A stretch of 38,280 nucleotides of DNA from a virus: positions 1 to 38,280 of IMG/VR virus record IMGVR_UViG_3300030019_000083; one strand, given 5' to 3'. Shown in pieces: positions 25,001 to 31,769 of this stretch; position 1 is the stretch's first letter, and every line of letters begins with the position of its first letter. A model generated the notes under the pieces. The model had not been told where the DNA came from, searched no databases, and saw nothing but the letters and a program-made list of their open reading frames with translations. The position numbers were made by a program, and so were the translations under genes.

Positions 25001-25231
25001 TTAAAATTCTATTTTCAATTGATTTGGATCATCACCATTTTTTGTAGGTTCCTCATCCAAATACCTCCAAAATGTACGTTCACTAATACCGGTAGCTTTT
25101 TGAATTACATTTCGATATACAGCCAGTTTACATCGGTCTTGCCTTCCTGGTTCGTAATTCTGTTTAAACAATAACTTCACATTTTCCGCTGAAATATGTT
25201 TACTAATGTGATGCTCTTTTTTCTTTCGCAT
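25001..25231 (-). CDS. Small HTH-like DNA-binding protein
   Basis: The 76-residue basic protein has a likely helix-turn-helix at about residues 38-58 (YRNVIQKATGISERTFWRYL). It is the final gene of the early operon, immediately before two terminators. In Mu, the late activators Mor and C come after the early replication genes. By position this is a candidate late-gene activator, but the sequence does not match Mor/C and other regulatory roles are equally open. Confidence 0.6.
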   Translation of the reverse strand: MRKKKEHHISKHISAENVKLLFKQNYEPGRQDRCKLAVYRNVIQKATGISERTFWRYLDEEPTKNGDDPNQLKIEF

Positions 25232-25252
25232 TATTAATTAATTTAATGAGTA

Positions 25253-25648
25253 TTAAAGAAAACCTTCCAGTCCTACACGATCAGCATATGTTGGAACTAA
25301 ATCACGGACTATCCAGTATATTTCGTCCCAGGTTGGAAGTTTAAAAAGCATCCTGTCATCTATGTAAAGATTGGCATACACTTTCCGGGTATCTACTCCT
25401 TTATGTTCCGATAAGTTTACCGGGCAACTCTCATTAAAACGATGAAATTTAATTCCGGATTTAACTAGAAACTCAATTGCCCTTGCTTTATGGATTCCGT
25501 TTCTACAACTCCAAATTATAATGGTATATCCATCATTATACAGTTGATTGATTGCCTCTTTAGCTCCATCCTTTAATTCACCAATTTCAGGATGCTTATC
25601 ATCCACTATCGTACCATCAAAATCTATTGCCAATATTAAATTACTCAT
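25253..25648 (-). CDS. HAD-superfamily phosphatase
   Basis: The 131-residue protein has HAD motif I DFDGT (residues 9-13, nucleophile Asp9 and acid/base Asp11), a motif II-like IIWSCRNG (about 44-51) and an acidic motif IV YIDDR (about 95-99). This cap-less, short HAD form resembles small phosphatases seen in Bacteroides and their phages. Substrate unknown; nucleotide or sugar-phosphate hydrolysis is typical of the group. Its start overlaps the preceding gene by 8 nt. Confidence 0.72.
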   Translation of the reverse strand: MSNLILAIDFDGTIVDDKHPEIGELKDGAKEAINQLYNDGYTIIIWSCRNGIHKARAIEFLVKSGIKFHRFNESCPVNLSEHKGVDTRKVYANLYIDDRMLFKLPTWDEIYWIVRDLVPTYADRVGLEGFL

Positions 25649-25895
25649 TCTTATATTTTTTAATTTCTTCTTTTAGTTGAATTATCTCTTTATCCCTATT
25701 TGCAAGCCATATGCTGCAGTTTATTCTTAATATATGTAGTTGCTCACGTAACCTCTCTTCTATGTTACCATCGTTACCTATTTCAGTTGTATAATGACCT
25801 TCCGAATCCCGTGACCTGGTGTCAGCATATCTGACAACAGGTATAGTTTTTCTTTCAGGAAATTCAAGTTCTAACTGTGTCGGTTGATTGCTCAT
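25641..25895 (-). CDS. Hypothetical protein with C-terminal coiled coil
   Basis: An 84-residue protein, not recognised. The N-terminus begins MSNQPTQLELEFPERK and the last ~35 residues are a charged helix ending KEEIKKYKNE. It overlaps the HAD gene by 8 nt, so it is translated as part of the early operon. Confidence 0.55.
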   Translation of the reverse strand: MSNQPTQLELEFPERKTIPVVRYADTRSRDSEGHYTTEIGNDGNIEERLREQLHILRINCSIWLANRDKEIIQLKEEIKKYKNE

Positions 25896-25959
25896 AAAGA
25901 TTGATTTTTTTCATTTTCAATTCTTCAATTTCTTTCAGGTATAAATCAGAAAAGGACAT
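25864..25959 (-). CDS. Possible 31-residue ORF
   Basis: An ATG at 25959, 7 nt after the stop of the preceding gene, opens a 31-codon frame (MSFSDLYLKEIEELKMKK and onward) that ends inside the next gene. It fills an otherwise unused ~70-nt gap in a tightly packed operon. It may be a genuine helical micropeptide or chance. Confidence 0.3.
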   Translation of the reverse strand: MSFSDLYLKEIEELKMKKINLYEQSTDTVRT

Positions 25960-25966
25960 TAACCAT

Positions 25967-26443
25967 TCAAGTTCCGAATCGATCTCTAAAATGTTGTAAG
26001 CCGTCGTCTTTGTCATTTTCCTGATCATGTTCCCCTTCAGTAACTATAGGTTCTTTATTGTAATGTTCCTCAATCCATTCATTCAGCTTCACAATAGTTT
26101 TATTGGTGACTACCGTATGATGTTTAAACTTTCCGAAATCCACTATTGACTTTTCACAAATACCGCCCCTTTCCGGGAAAGTGAGAAAACATACTCTGTA
26201 ATGCATTAAATCAATTCCTGAAGTCTGCATATCCCGGTATATCTTTCCGACGCTGATCAGCGTACCGTTTGGGTTAGCTTGTGATTTCATTTCTTTATCA
26301 ATAATATTCTTCCACTCCATAAACTTCCAATGATCCGGAACAATCAATTTATCAAAAAACTCCGTGCAAATTACATTTAGTTCCGATCCGGTTCTGGGGG
26401 AACGCTGCCCCCAGGTTCCTTTAGATTTCGGCTTTATTTCCAT
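25967..26443 (-). CDS. Hypothetical early protein
   Basis: About 158 residues from the ATG at 26443 (MEIKPKSKGTWGQRSP); the frame is open to 26473, which would deepen the overlap with the preceding gene. No family recognised. The C-terminal ~40 residues are acidic (EGEHDQENDKDDG). The body has mixed helix and strand with a conserved-looking GTLISVGKIYRDM. It overlaps the 3' end of the upstream gene, consistent with coupled translation. Confidence 0.55.
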   Translation of the reverse strand: MEIKPKSKGTWGQRSPRTGSELNVICTEFFDKLIVPDHWKFMEWKNIIDKEMKSQANPNGTLISVGKIYRDMQTSGIDLMHYRVCFLTFPERGGICEKSIVDFGKFKHHTVVTNKTIVKLNEWIEEHYNKEPIVTEGEHDQENDKDDGLQHFRDRFGT

Positions 26444-26975
26444 ACCGAAATGGTGTAAAATGGATACAAGCAAAAGACTCTTTCATATCATAGTCCCCTT
26501 TTTCAAACCAATTCTTATAATCAATAGCCTCTAAACCATCATTCCTGGACAATTCAGTAATAGATAAAAATTTTCCTTTAGGTTTCTTGTTATCCTTTCT
26601 GATTAATAAACAAGGAAATTCTATTGAGTGTGTAATAAAACGAATCTCTTCAATTCCAACTCCACTATCTTTATCCAGTCGTGCAAACTCAATTTGCTTA
26701 TTTCCTTTCACGTACCTTCCCAAAGAATGATATTTCAAAACTATAACTGCATTTCCGGATAATACTTCCTTAATACGTTTTTCCCAAAGTGAGTAATTAC
26801 CTCGGAATGTGTGAATCTTTGGATCTAAATCAATAAGTAAATCACCTGGCATTTGCACAAGCATATTAAGTGCAAGTTGAATCTTTTCAATAAAGTATGT
26901 TGGCTGTTTCTTTCTAATATGATATACTGGATAAGTACGACTAACCATTATTACGTAAGTTTTAATCTTCTTCAT
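26421..26975 (-). CDS. Conserved phage protein of unknown function (VSRTYP family)
   Basis: About 184 residues from the ATG at 26975 (MKKIKTYVIMVSRTYPVYH); the frame extends to 27026, but the shorter start gives a 14-nt overlap with the preceding gene. The pattern ...SRTYP...RKKQPTYFIEKI...KIHTFRGNYSLWEKRI...ARLDKDSGVGI resembles a family I remember from phages and mobile elements, with unknown function. Strand-rich and cytoplasmic. It sits directly after the C5-methyltransferase-like gene, which may hint at a DNA-modification or anti-restriction link. Confidence 0.6.
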   Translation of the reverse strand: MKKIKTYVIMVSRTYPVYHIRKKQPTYFIEKIQLALNMLVQMPGDLLIDLDPKIHTFRGNYSLWEKRIKEVLSGNAVIVLKYHSLGRYVKGNKQIEFARLDKDSGVGIEEIRFITHSIEFPCLLIRKDNKKPKGKFLSITELSRNDGLEAIDYKNWFEKGDYDMKESFACIHFTPFRYGNKAEI

Positions 26976-27600
26976 TTTCAATATCTGTATTAAATAAATG
27001 ATTTGCCTGATAAAATGCATTTGCAAAACCTATTGGTGTTTCACTCCTTGCTGTTTTTGTTTTTTCTGATTTCCCTCCGTATTTCTTCCACATTTTAGAA
27101 CCTTCTGTCGGTTCAACAATATTAGTTGGCTCTGGCATATTAAACTCACCCCAAAGGCCGGTTTTCTTTGTATAAGGTTCTCCAAATTGCCAAGGTTGAA
27201 AGTATTGAGGTTTTCCAAGTTCCGGAACTAATTTATTGATACGGCCAACTGGATTTTCTATTACCCAAAATTCAGGCTGGCATAAATCAATAATCCGTAA
27301 AGTTTGCCAAACCAGTTCAATACTTTTTTTTGTGTCACCACGTTCATCTTTTCCTTTCCACCAACGCGCTCCGGAACCTGCAAAATCTGTACAAGGGACA
27401 GCGGCTAAAACTCCATCTACAGTACCGTAATTATCAAATATATTTTCATAGAAATAATCTGCACACGCATCATTTATATCAGAAAATTGTGAATACATAT
27501 CACAAGTATGCTTTATATCCCATAATATCACGTCATGCCCATGTTCTGCATAAGGCATTGCCCAATTCCCTGAAAAATCAAATAAGGATAGAATTACCAT
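26962..27600 (-). CDS. DNA cytosine methyltransferase-like protein
   Basis: The 212-residue protein shows the order of C5-cytosine methyltransferase motifs: FDFSGNWAMPYAEHGHDVILWDI (motif I and II region, about 7-29, split here for description), VPCTDFAGSG (about 68-77) with candidate nucleophile Cys70, and WVIENPVGRI (motif VI region) with ENP in place of the usual ENV. It is shorter than typical Dcm enzymes and has little room for a target-recognition domain. It may modify phage DNA or a modified cytosine or nucleotide. It lies between the DGR and the VSRTYP-family gene, 3 nt from the former. Confidence 0.65.
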   Translation of the reverse strand: MVILSLFDFSGNWAMPYAEHGHDVILWDIKHTCDMYSQFSDINDACADYFYENIFDNYGTVDGVLAAVPCTDFAGSGARWWKGKDERGDTKKSIELVWQTLRIIDLCQPEFWVIENPVGRINKLVPELGKPQYFQPWQFGEPYTKKTGLWGEFNMPEPTNIVEPTEGSKMWKKYGGKSEKTKTARSETPIGFANAFYQANHLFNTDIENEED

Positions 27601-27603
27601 AGC

Positions 27604-27918
27604 TTATGTAAAGTAAAATGACTTCTTAGATCCACTGTATTTCTGTGTCACAATTGTTGTCAAAAATGGGAAATCTTGTTTTTGAACTTTGTCTAACATA
27701 TCTTTAATATTTGTTGAATTGGTAAAAAATTTAGACTCTTCATTTTTATATCGTATTTTAATGATATATCTACCTTCTCCATATTCTGTTTTTATACCTG
27801 AAGTGAAATCAAGTACTTCAATTTCACAATTTACGATGTCCGTTATTGATATAAGTGGTGCATTAAATATCGTTTTATCTTCATCGGATTTAATTCCAAG
27901 CTCAGAGAATCTCTTCAT
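27604..27918 (-). CDS. DGR-linked accessory protein of unknown fold
   Basis: The 104-residue protein starts inside the last codons of the reverse transcriptase (17-nt overlap), so it is translationally coupled to it. It is strand-rich and moderately charged, with TDIVNCEIEVLDF, RYIIKIRYKNEE and a C-terminal FPFLTTIVTQKYSGSKK. This is compatible with a small OB-like nucleic-acid-binding fold. It does not resemble the Avd helical bundle of the BPP-1 DGR. Given the coupling, a role in TR RNA or cDNA handling is a reasonable inference. The alternative is an unrelated early gene. Confidence 0.6.
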   Translation of the reverse strand: MKRFSELGIKSDEDKTIFNAPLISITDIVNCEIEVLDFTSGIKTEYGEGRYIIKIRYKNEESKFFTNSTNIKDMLDKVQKQDFPFLTTIVTQKYSGSKKSFYFT

Positions 27919-28903
27919 TTTTTATAATCTTTTTAATTAAGTTCTTTGAATCGCAGTGTTTTGCCCATCCTAAATGTGGTGCAATCTGCATTTTGTATTG
28001 TTTCGGATCCAGTTTTTTCTTATTCAGTTTTGCTGCTTTCCGGCAGAACCGTACTTTAATCGTTTTTCTCATTAAAATATGGGTGTGTCTGAACACATAA
28101 CCAACAAAATCAATCCCACGAACATCAGTTGGAAATACCTGATAATTTCCTTTAATTTGAAGATTTAATTGATTGGTCAAGTAATCATTCATGTCAACCA
28201 ATAAAGCATGTAAATAAGGCTTATTCGGTGCTAGTATCACCATATCATCAGCGTATCGGTAATAGTACTTCACTTTCTTTTCTTCCTTCAGGTAATGATC
28301 AAAATAGCTTAAATACAAGTTTGCGAAAAATTGAGATAAATAATTGCCGATTGGAACCCCTTCTACTGAATCAATTATTTCATCAAGTAATTTCAATAGC
28401 CGTGTATCTTTTATCTTCTTTCGAATAATGCTTTTTAGTATGTCATGGTCAATGCTCGGATAGAACTTTTTTATATCAAGTTTCAAACAATACTGTGAGT
28501 TTTCAACGTCATTTAAATCGTGTTTAATCGCTTTTAAAACTGAATGGATACCTTTGCCTTTAATACAAGAATAACTATGCGATATAAAGACCGATACCCA
28601 AATTGGTTCTAAAATATTCATGATGGCATGATGTATGATCCGGTCTTTAAATGGGAGTCTGAAAATTTCCCGTTCCTTTGGTTCATAAATTCTAAATATG
28701 CTATATTCAGAAGTTCTATAAGTACCCGATATCAATTTGTCATATATCTGATCAATATTCCTTTCAACATTTTTCTCAAAAATCCTGACACCATATTGTC
28801 CTGATTTACCTTTTCTTGCTTTCTGATAAGCAAGAAACAAATTGTCTTTTGTGACTACCTTTTCAAACAAATTATTTATTCTTTTCATATCCTTTGCTTT
28901 CAT
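27902..28903 (-). CDS. Diversity-generating retroelement reverse transcriptase
   Basis: The 333-residue RT has motif A LKLDIKKFYPSID (catalytic Asp143), a motif B of DGR type IGNYLSQ (185-191; other RTs have QGxxxSP), and motif C YADD (217-220). The thumb-like C-terminus is short, and no maturase or endonuclease domain is present, unlike group II introns. It should copy the TR RNA with frequent errors at adenines and deliver the cDNA to the VRs. The gene lies directly downstream of the TR in the same direction, and the accessory gene overlaps its end. Matched TR/VRs with adenine-only differences confirm the assignment. Confidence 0.95.
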   Translation of the reverse strand: MKAKDMKRINNLFEKVVTKDNLFLAYQKARKGKSGQYGVRIFEKNVERNIDQIYDKLISGTYRTSEYSIFRIYEPKEREIFRLPFKDRIIHHAIMNILEPIWVSVFISHSYSCIKGKGIHSVLKAIKHDLNDVENSQYCLKLDIKKFYPSIDHDILKSIIRKKIKDTRLLKLLDEIIDSVEGVPIGNYLSQFFANLYLSYFDHYLKEEKKVKYYYRYADDMVILAPNKPYLHALLVDMNDYLTNQLNLQIKGNYQVFPTDVRGIDFVGYVFRHTHILMRKTIKVRFCRKAAKLNKKKLDPKQYKMQIAPHLGWAKHCDSKNLIKKIIKNEEIL

Positions 28904-28954
28904 ATTAGAGTTTTCTCCATTCGGATACTAACACTTTTTTGAATTAGTTATTTT

Positions 28955-28968
28955 TTGCCAAGTGGCAA
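28955..28968. other. Small stem-loop between TR and RT gene
   Basis: TTGCCA (28955-28960) and TGGCAA (28963-28968) flank a 2-nt loop in the spacer between the TR and the RT start. In the BPP-1 DGR, RNA between TR and RT is needed for cDNA priming. This hairpin may serve that role or may be incidental. Confidence 0.35.
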
Positions 28969-28990
28969 GGTCTTCATTTTTTTTGAAAAA

Positions 28991-29072
28991 CAATTGCGAG
29001 CCGTGTGACCTGCATTCGCATTCGAATTGTTGTAATTCGAATTGTTGAAACGGACACCCGAAGGGGAAAACC
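28991..29072 (-). repeat. DGR template repeat (TR)
   Basis: An 82-nt non-coding segment that matches both VRs at every non-adenine position of the coding strand. It contains 20 adenines, mostly in AAC/AAT codons. Read in the VR frame it gives an Asn-rich version of the segment: FSPSGVRFNNSNYNNSNANA, then GHTARN. Each AAY codon can yield many residues without giving a stop, the usual DGR design. It lies between the second target gene and the RT, and would be transcribed leftward with them. Confidence 0.95.
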
Positions 29073-29098
29073 CCTAAAATGAACAACCTTACTATTTA

Positions 29099-29467
29099 TT
29101 ATCCGTTAAGAGCTATTTCATAAAGCTCTGTTAATTCAGTTCCAGCCGCGTCCGAAGTCGATTCATCTTTGAGACAAAGGCGAGCCGCGCGACCCGCATC
29201 CGCATACGAATAGTAGAAATTCGAAGCGCCGAAACGGACACCCGAAGGGGAAAACCAGAAATATGGGAACCATTTTCTTTGATTAGAATTTGTCCAGTCT
29301 GCTTTCCAACCGTCGTTTTTAGCTTCTGTAATTACCATTAACATGTATTGAGCCATTGCCTGATCTCTCATATCTTCTGGCATACTTGATAAATCAATGC
29401 TTTCTGGTCTGCCAGTTTTTTTGCAGGCATCTTTAAAGGCTTTTTCTATTTTCTTACTTAATTTCAT
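29099..29467 (-). CDS. DGR target protein 2
   Basis: The 122-residue protein has a helical N-terminus (1-50), the segment NDGWKADWTNSNQRKWFPYF, the variable region (about 72-98) and an invariant-looking tail ending TELYEIALNG. It is paralogous to the adjacent 158-residue protein from about GW..D onward. No signal peptide or membrane helix is present. The scaffold resembles a short Bacteroidetes family, as I recall it, whose corresponding segment ends in GSRLCF. Variable residues fall in GASNFYYSYADAG. It probably presents a diversified binding surface; the ligand is unknown. A VR followed by 24 more residues is unlike the usual C-terminal VR. Confidence 0.85.
   Translation of the reverse strand: MKLSKKIEKAFKDACKKTGRPESIDLSSMPEDMRDQAMAQYMLMVITEAKNDGWKADWTNSNQRKWFPYFWFSPSGVRFGASNFYYSYADAGRAARLCLKDESTSDAAGTELTELYEIALNG
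29175..29256 (-). repeat. DGR variable repeat of target 2 (VR2)
   Basis: 82 nt aligned without gaps to the TR. All 62 non-adenine positions are identical. 14 of 20 TR adenines are replaced: eight by G, four by T before the last pair, plus C and T changes at single sites. The pattern is the fingerprint of adenine-specific mutagenic retrohoming. Confidence 0.95.
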
Positions 29468-29473
29468 ATTATC

Positions 29474-29950
29474 TTAGTTTATAAATTTTGCATATAATTC
29501 TGTGTGATCTTTACCAGCCGCGTTCGATAATTCCTCGCTTTTTAAGCAAAGGCGAGCCGCGCGACCCGCACCCGCATTCGAATAGTCGTAACCCGAAACG
29601 CCGAAACGGACACCCGAAGGGGAAAAGTTGAACCAGGGACACCACTTCTTTTGATCAGGATTATTATAATCAGCAACCCAACCTTCATTATAAGCTTTAG
29701 TGATTGTTTTAAGCTTCCTGTAATCAATTTCATCCTGAGTAAATCCAGACTTAATCATTTCGCTTTCGTTCAATGATTCTTCTCCCAGTTCCGCACAAGC
29801 ATCTTCATAAGATTTAATTCGATCAATTATTGAACTAGAGAAAAATGCTTTTCCAAATGTATCTTCAAGTGCTGACTTGAATTCCGGCATAGTGTTATAT
29901 AACTTCCGGGCATTGCTTCTTGAAATTTTTATTACTTCTAATGTTTCCAT
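29474..29950 (-). CDS. DGR target protein 1
   Basis: The 158-residue protein is the first gene of the DGR unit. It has an extra ~70-residue helical N-terminal region, then EGWVADYNNPDQKKWCPWF, the variable region (about 109-135) and a tail SEELSNAAGKDHTELYAKFI shared in outline with target 2. No secretion signal or membrane helix. The variable residues differ from target 2 (GVSGYDYSNAGAG). It lies 6 nt upstream of target 2 in the early operon, which argues that the pair arose by duplication and act together or in parallel. Function unknown; a variable ligand-binding role is inferred from the DGR. Confidence 0.85.
   Translation of the reverse strand: METLEVIKISRSNARKLYNTMPEFKSALEDTFGKAFFSSSIIDRIKSYEDACAELGEESLNESEMIKSGFTQDEIDYRKLKTITKAYNEGWVADYNNPDQKKWCPWFNFSPSGVRFGVSGYDYSNAGAGRAARLCLKSEELSNAAGKDHTELYAKFIN
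29547..29626 (-). repeat. DGR variable repeat of target 1 (VR1)
   Basis: 80 nt aligned without gaps to the TR. All 60 non-adenine positions match, and 15 of 20 adenines are replaced. It shares the substitutions at TR adenines 27, 28, 30, 45, 57, 62, 67, 69, 78 and 79 with VR2 and differs from it at seven other adenine sites. Confidence 0.95.
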
Positions 29951-29967
29951 AAAATTTTAAGTGTTTA

Positions 29968-30228
29968 TTATTTTTCTTCCCATATTCCTTTTGGTAGTGA
30001 TACAAGCCAGTCACCTAATGGCTGAGTTAGTTCAAATTCGTTTGCGACATTAAATTCATGACTCAGTATATTTTTATATACAATTAGTTTAATACCATTA
30101 TCTTTCTTTGTCAATATGTAATTATCACAAACAATCAGTAATGCAAAAAGAGCCGCCAGATATTCAATCCTATTTTCCGGCGGCTGCTTTTTCATAGCCA
30201 TCCTTTGAAGTTCCTTAACCGACGGCAT
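29968..30228 (-). CDS. Hypothetical early protein
   Basis: An 86-residue protein with a hydrophobic central helix (RIEYLAALFALLIVCDNYIL), perhaps buried rather than membrane-spanning. No family recognised. It overlaps the DUF4494 gene by 14 nt and ends 17 nt before DGR target 1, so it is the operon neighbour just upstream of the DGR. Confidence 0.55.
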   Translation of the reverse strand: MPSVKELQRMAMKKQPPENRIEYLAALFALLIVCDNYILTKKDNGIKLIVYKNILSHEFNVANEFELTQPLGDWLVSLPKGIWEEK

Positions 30229-30649
30229 CGAATAAGTATACGTCTAAGATTTGTGTTTCCGTAACTGAAGCAATTTCGTAATTATCCATAGACGCTTTCA
30301 TGCCTTTTACTATTCCTTCGTTGGCTTCCTTCGTATCATTTGCCTGAACTAGCATAGTAGTTGCCGTTTTCTTTTCAATTCCTTTATCTTCGTCAAGTGC
30401 TATGAAATACAATTTAGCTTTGTACCATTTTTCACCATTTTCATCAAAGAATATTTCATTGATTCTTGCTCTACGAATTGTTGCAACTATGAATTCGCCA
30501 CTTATAAAAGGCGTCATTTCTTTTATAATCCTTGCCTCTGTCTCTGTGAATGACAAGGCATCCACTAAATACGTTTCACTTACTTTTACGATTTTACCCT
30601 CTTCAGCGGTTTTCTCGTACCTGATTTTTGTCTCAAACCAATTATGCAT
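30215..30649 (-). CDS. DUF4494 family protein
   Basis: The 144-residue protein matches the Bacteroidetes family DUF4494 in its opening MHNWFETKIRYEKTAEEGK, in YLVDALSFTETEARI, in FISGEFIV, and in the closing EKKTATTMLVQANDT and IASVTETQILDVY. The family is common in phages and mobile elements of Bacteroidetes and has no established function. It supports the host assignment. It lies in the early operon upstream of the DGR. Confidence 0.8.
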   Translation of the reverse strand: MHNWFETKIRYEKTAEEGKIVKVSETYLVDALSFTETEARIIKEMTPFISGEFIVATIRRARINEIFFDENGEKWYKAKLYFIALDEDKGIEKKTATTMLVQANDTKEANEGIVKGMKASMDNYEIASVTETQILDVYLFDAVG

Positions 30650-30692
30650 GTTGTTTTTGTTTTATGTCCCGTGTGTGCGGAACTGATTATTA

Positions 30693-31310
30693 TTAAATGT
30701 TAGAAAAATTCAATTCAATACTTTCATAAGCCCCGGCTACATTTTTAACCCATACTCGGAAGTATGTTTTTGAATCAGGACGGCGTTCGGCTTTTTTAAT
30801 CAGATTACAAGCTTCTGTAAAACGAGGGTCATTTACCCTTTTTTCGTGCCTTGTAAGCGGTGTTATCTTTTTTGGGTCCAGTTTACCATTCTTGTTCTCA
30901 AAGGCTGTTAGAATCATTTCTTTTACGAAATCCTTTGATGAATCAAGGCTATCAGATAAGAACTCATGCAGGATCTCTTTAGCGGCCATAATAGTTTGAT
31001 CATCGTACTGTAAAGCTTCATTGATTGATCTTTCAACTTTAACCGATCTGTCGAAATTAAACCAGGTATAGTTGCCTTTGTAATTATCCCGGTTCAATTT
31101 ATTTTCTTCCAGGAATGCGATCTCACATTCCTCACATAGAATTCTGATTTCCTTCTTAAAAGCGATTAATTTATCATTAATCATTTTTGCTCTTTTTACT
31201 AACTTATCAGAATTAACCTCCATCAGTCTCTCTGATTTTGTTATTCTTTTATATGGTATTTGTGTACCACTCTCATCAGTCCAAAACTGATTTTTATTTG
31301 TTTGTGTCAT
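30693..31310 (-). CDS. DUF3164 family protein (Mu-like phage early protein)
   Basis: The 205-residue protein matches the DUF3164 family of Mu-like phages: N-terminal FWTDESGTQIPYKRI, a helical middle, GNYTWFNFDRSVKVERSI, and a C-terminal TYFRVWVKNVAGAYESIELNF. Function is not established; it is carried in the early/replication region of Mu relatives. It overlaps the preceding membrane-protein gene by 17 nt. Confidence 0.85.
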   Translation of the reverse strand: MTQTNKNQFWTDESGTQIPYKRITKSERLMEVNSDKLVKRAKMINDKLIAFKKEIRILCEECEIAFLEENKLNRDNYKGNYTWFNFDRSVKVERSINEALQYDDQTIMAAKEILHEFLSDSLDSSKDFVKEMILTAFENKNGKLDPKKITPLTRHEKRVNDPRFTEACNLIKKAERRPDSKTYFRVWVKNVAGAYESIELNFSNI

Positions 31311-31677
31311 GCTCTCTTATTTTATTTATTTTGTTAATTATATAAATTCCTAATGTCAATATTTTTTCCCAAATCCAACATCCTACCATTGGAAAACATA
31401 AAAGAATAATTATTACTACTATCTGCCATACTTTTGTATCTGCCCATTCATCATAATCATCATTGTAATCGTAATAATCCGGAGTTACCTCCTTAAAAGT
31501 TCGTGGAGGACAATAACAAACTACATTTCGATTATTACATCCTTCACCGGGAACATGCAGGTCACAAACAAAGCAATTGGCTGCTCCGAAAATATCGGTC
31601 TTTTGTGCTTCGTAACATTTGCCATTGATCATCCCACGTTCACCAACAGGGATATTTATTAAAGTAAGCTTGTTCAT
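31294..31677 (-). CDS. Cys-rich membrane protein of unknown function
   Basis: The 127-residue protein has seven Cys residues, most in the N-terminal ~60 (CYEAQ, NCFVCD, GCNN, VCYC), possibly metal-binding or disulphide-bonded. It has an acidic Tyr/Asp stretch and then a transmembrane helix (VWQIVVIIILLCFPMVGCWI, about 83-102) and a basic C-terminus. Not recognised. It overlaps the genes on both sides, so it belongs to the early operon. Confidence 0.55.
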   Translation of the reverse strand: MNKLTLINIPVGERGMINGKCYEAQKTDIFGAANCFVCDLHVPGEGCNNRNVVCYCPPRTFKEVTPDYYDYNDDYDEWADTKVWQIVVIIILLCFPMVGCWIWEKILTLGIYIINKINKIREHDTNK

Positions 31678-31769
31678 ACGCCTTTCTTTTTATGATTCCC
31701 TACTAAATAAATCCCGATTAAAATGACGGGGATAATTATCGGTACGTAGATAAATATTTGATCAGTCAT
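31674..31769 (-). CDS. Small membrane protein (31 residues)
   Basis: An ORF of 31 codons (MTDQIFIYVPIIIPVILIGI then YLVGNHKKKGV): a single hydrophobic helix with a positively charged end. It is preceded by a good Shine-Dalgarno (GGAGG, 6 nt before the ATG), which is uncommon in this AT-rich genome. It overlaps the upstream ORF by 8 nt and the downstream gene by 4 nt. This packing supports a real gene. Role unknown. Confidence 0.6.
   Translation of the reverse strand: MTDQIFIYVPIIIPVILIGIYLVGNHKKKGV

Noticed and set aside
27902-28903. Group II intron or retron reverse transcriptase
   Set aside because: Motif B is the DGR form (IGNYLSQ), no maturase or intron RNA domain V is seen, and matching TR/VRs are present.
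29542-29733. 63-codon ORF overlapping the DGR target
   Set aside because: It runs on the same strand in another frame through VR1; the target frame is supported by its paralogue and by TR codon design.
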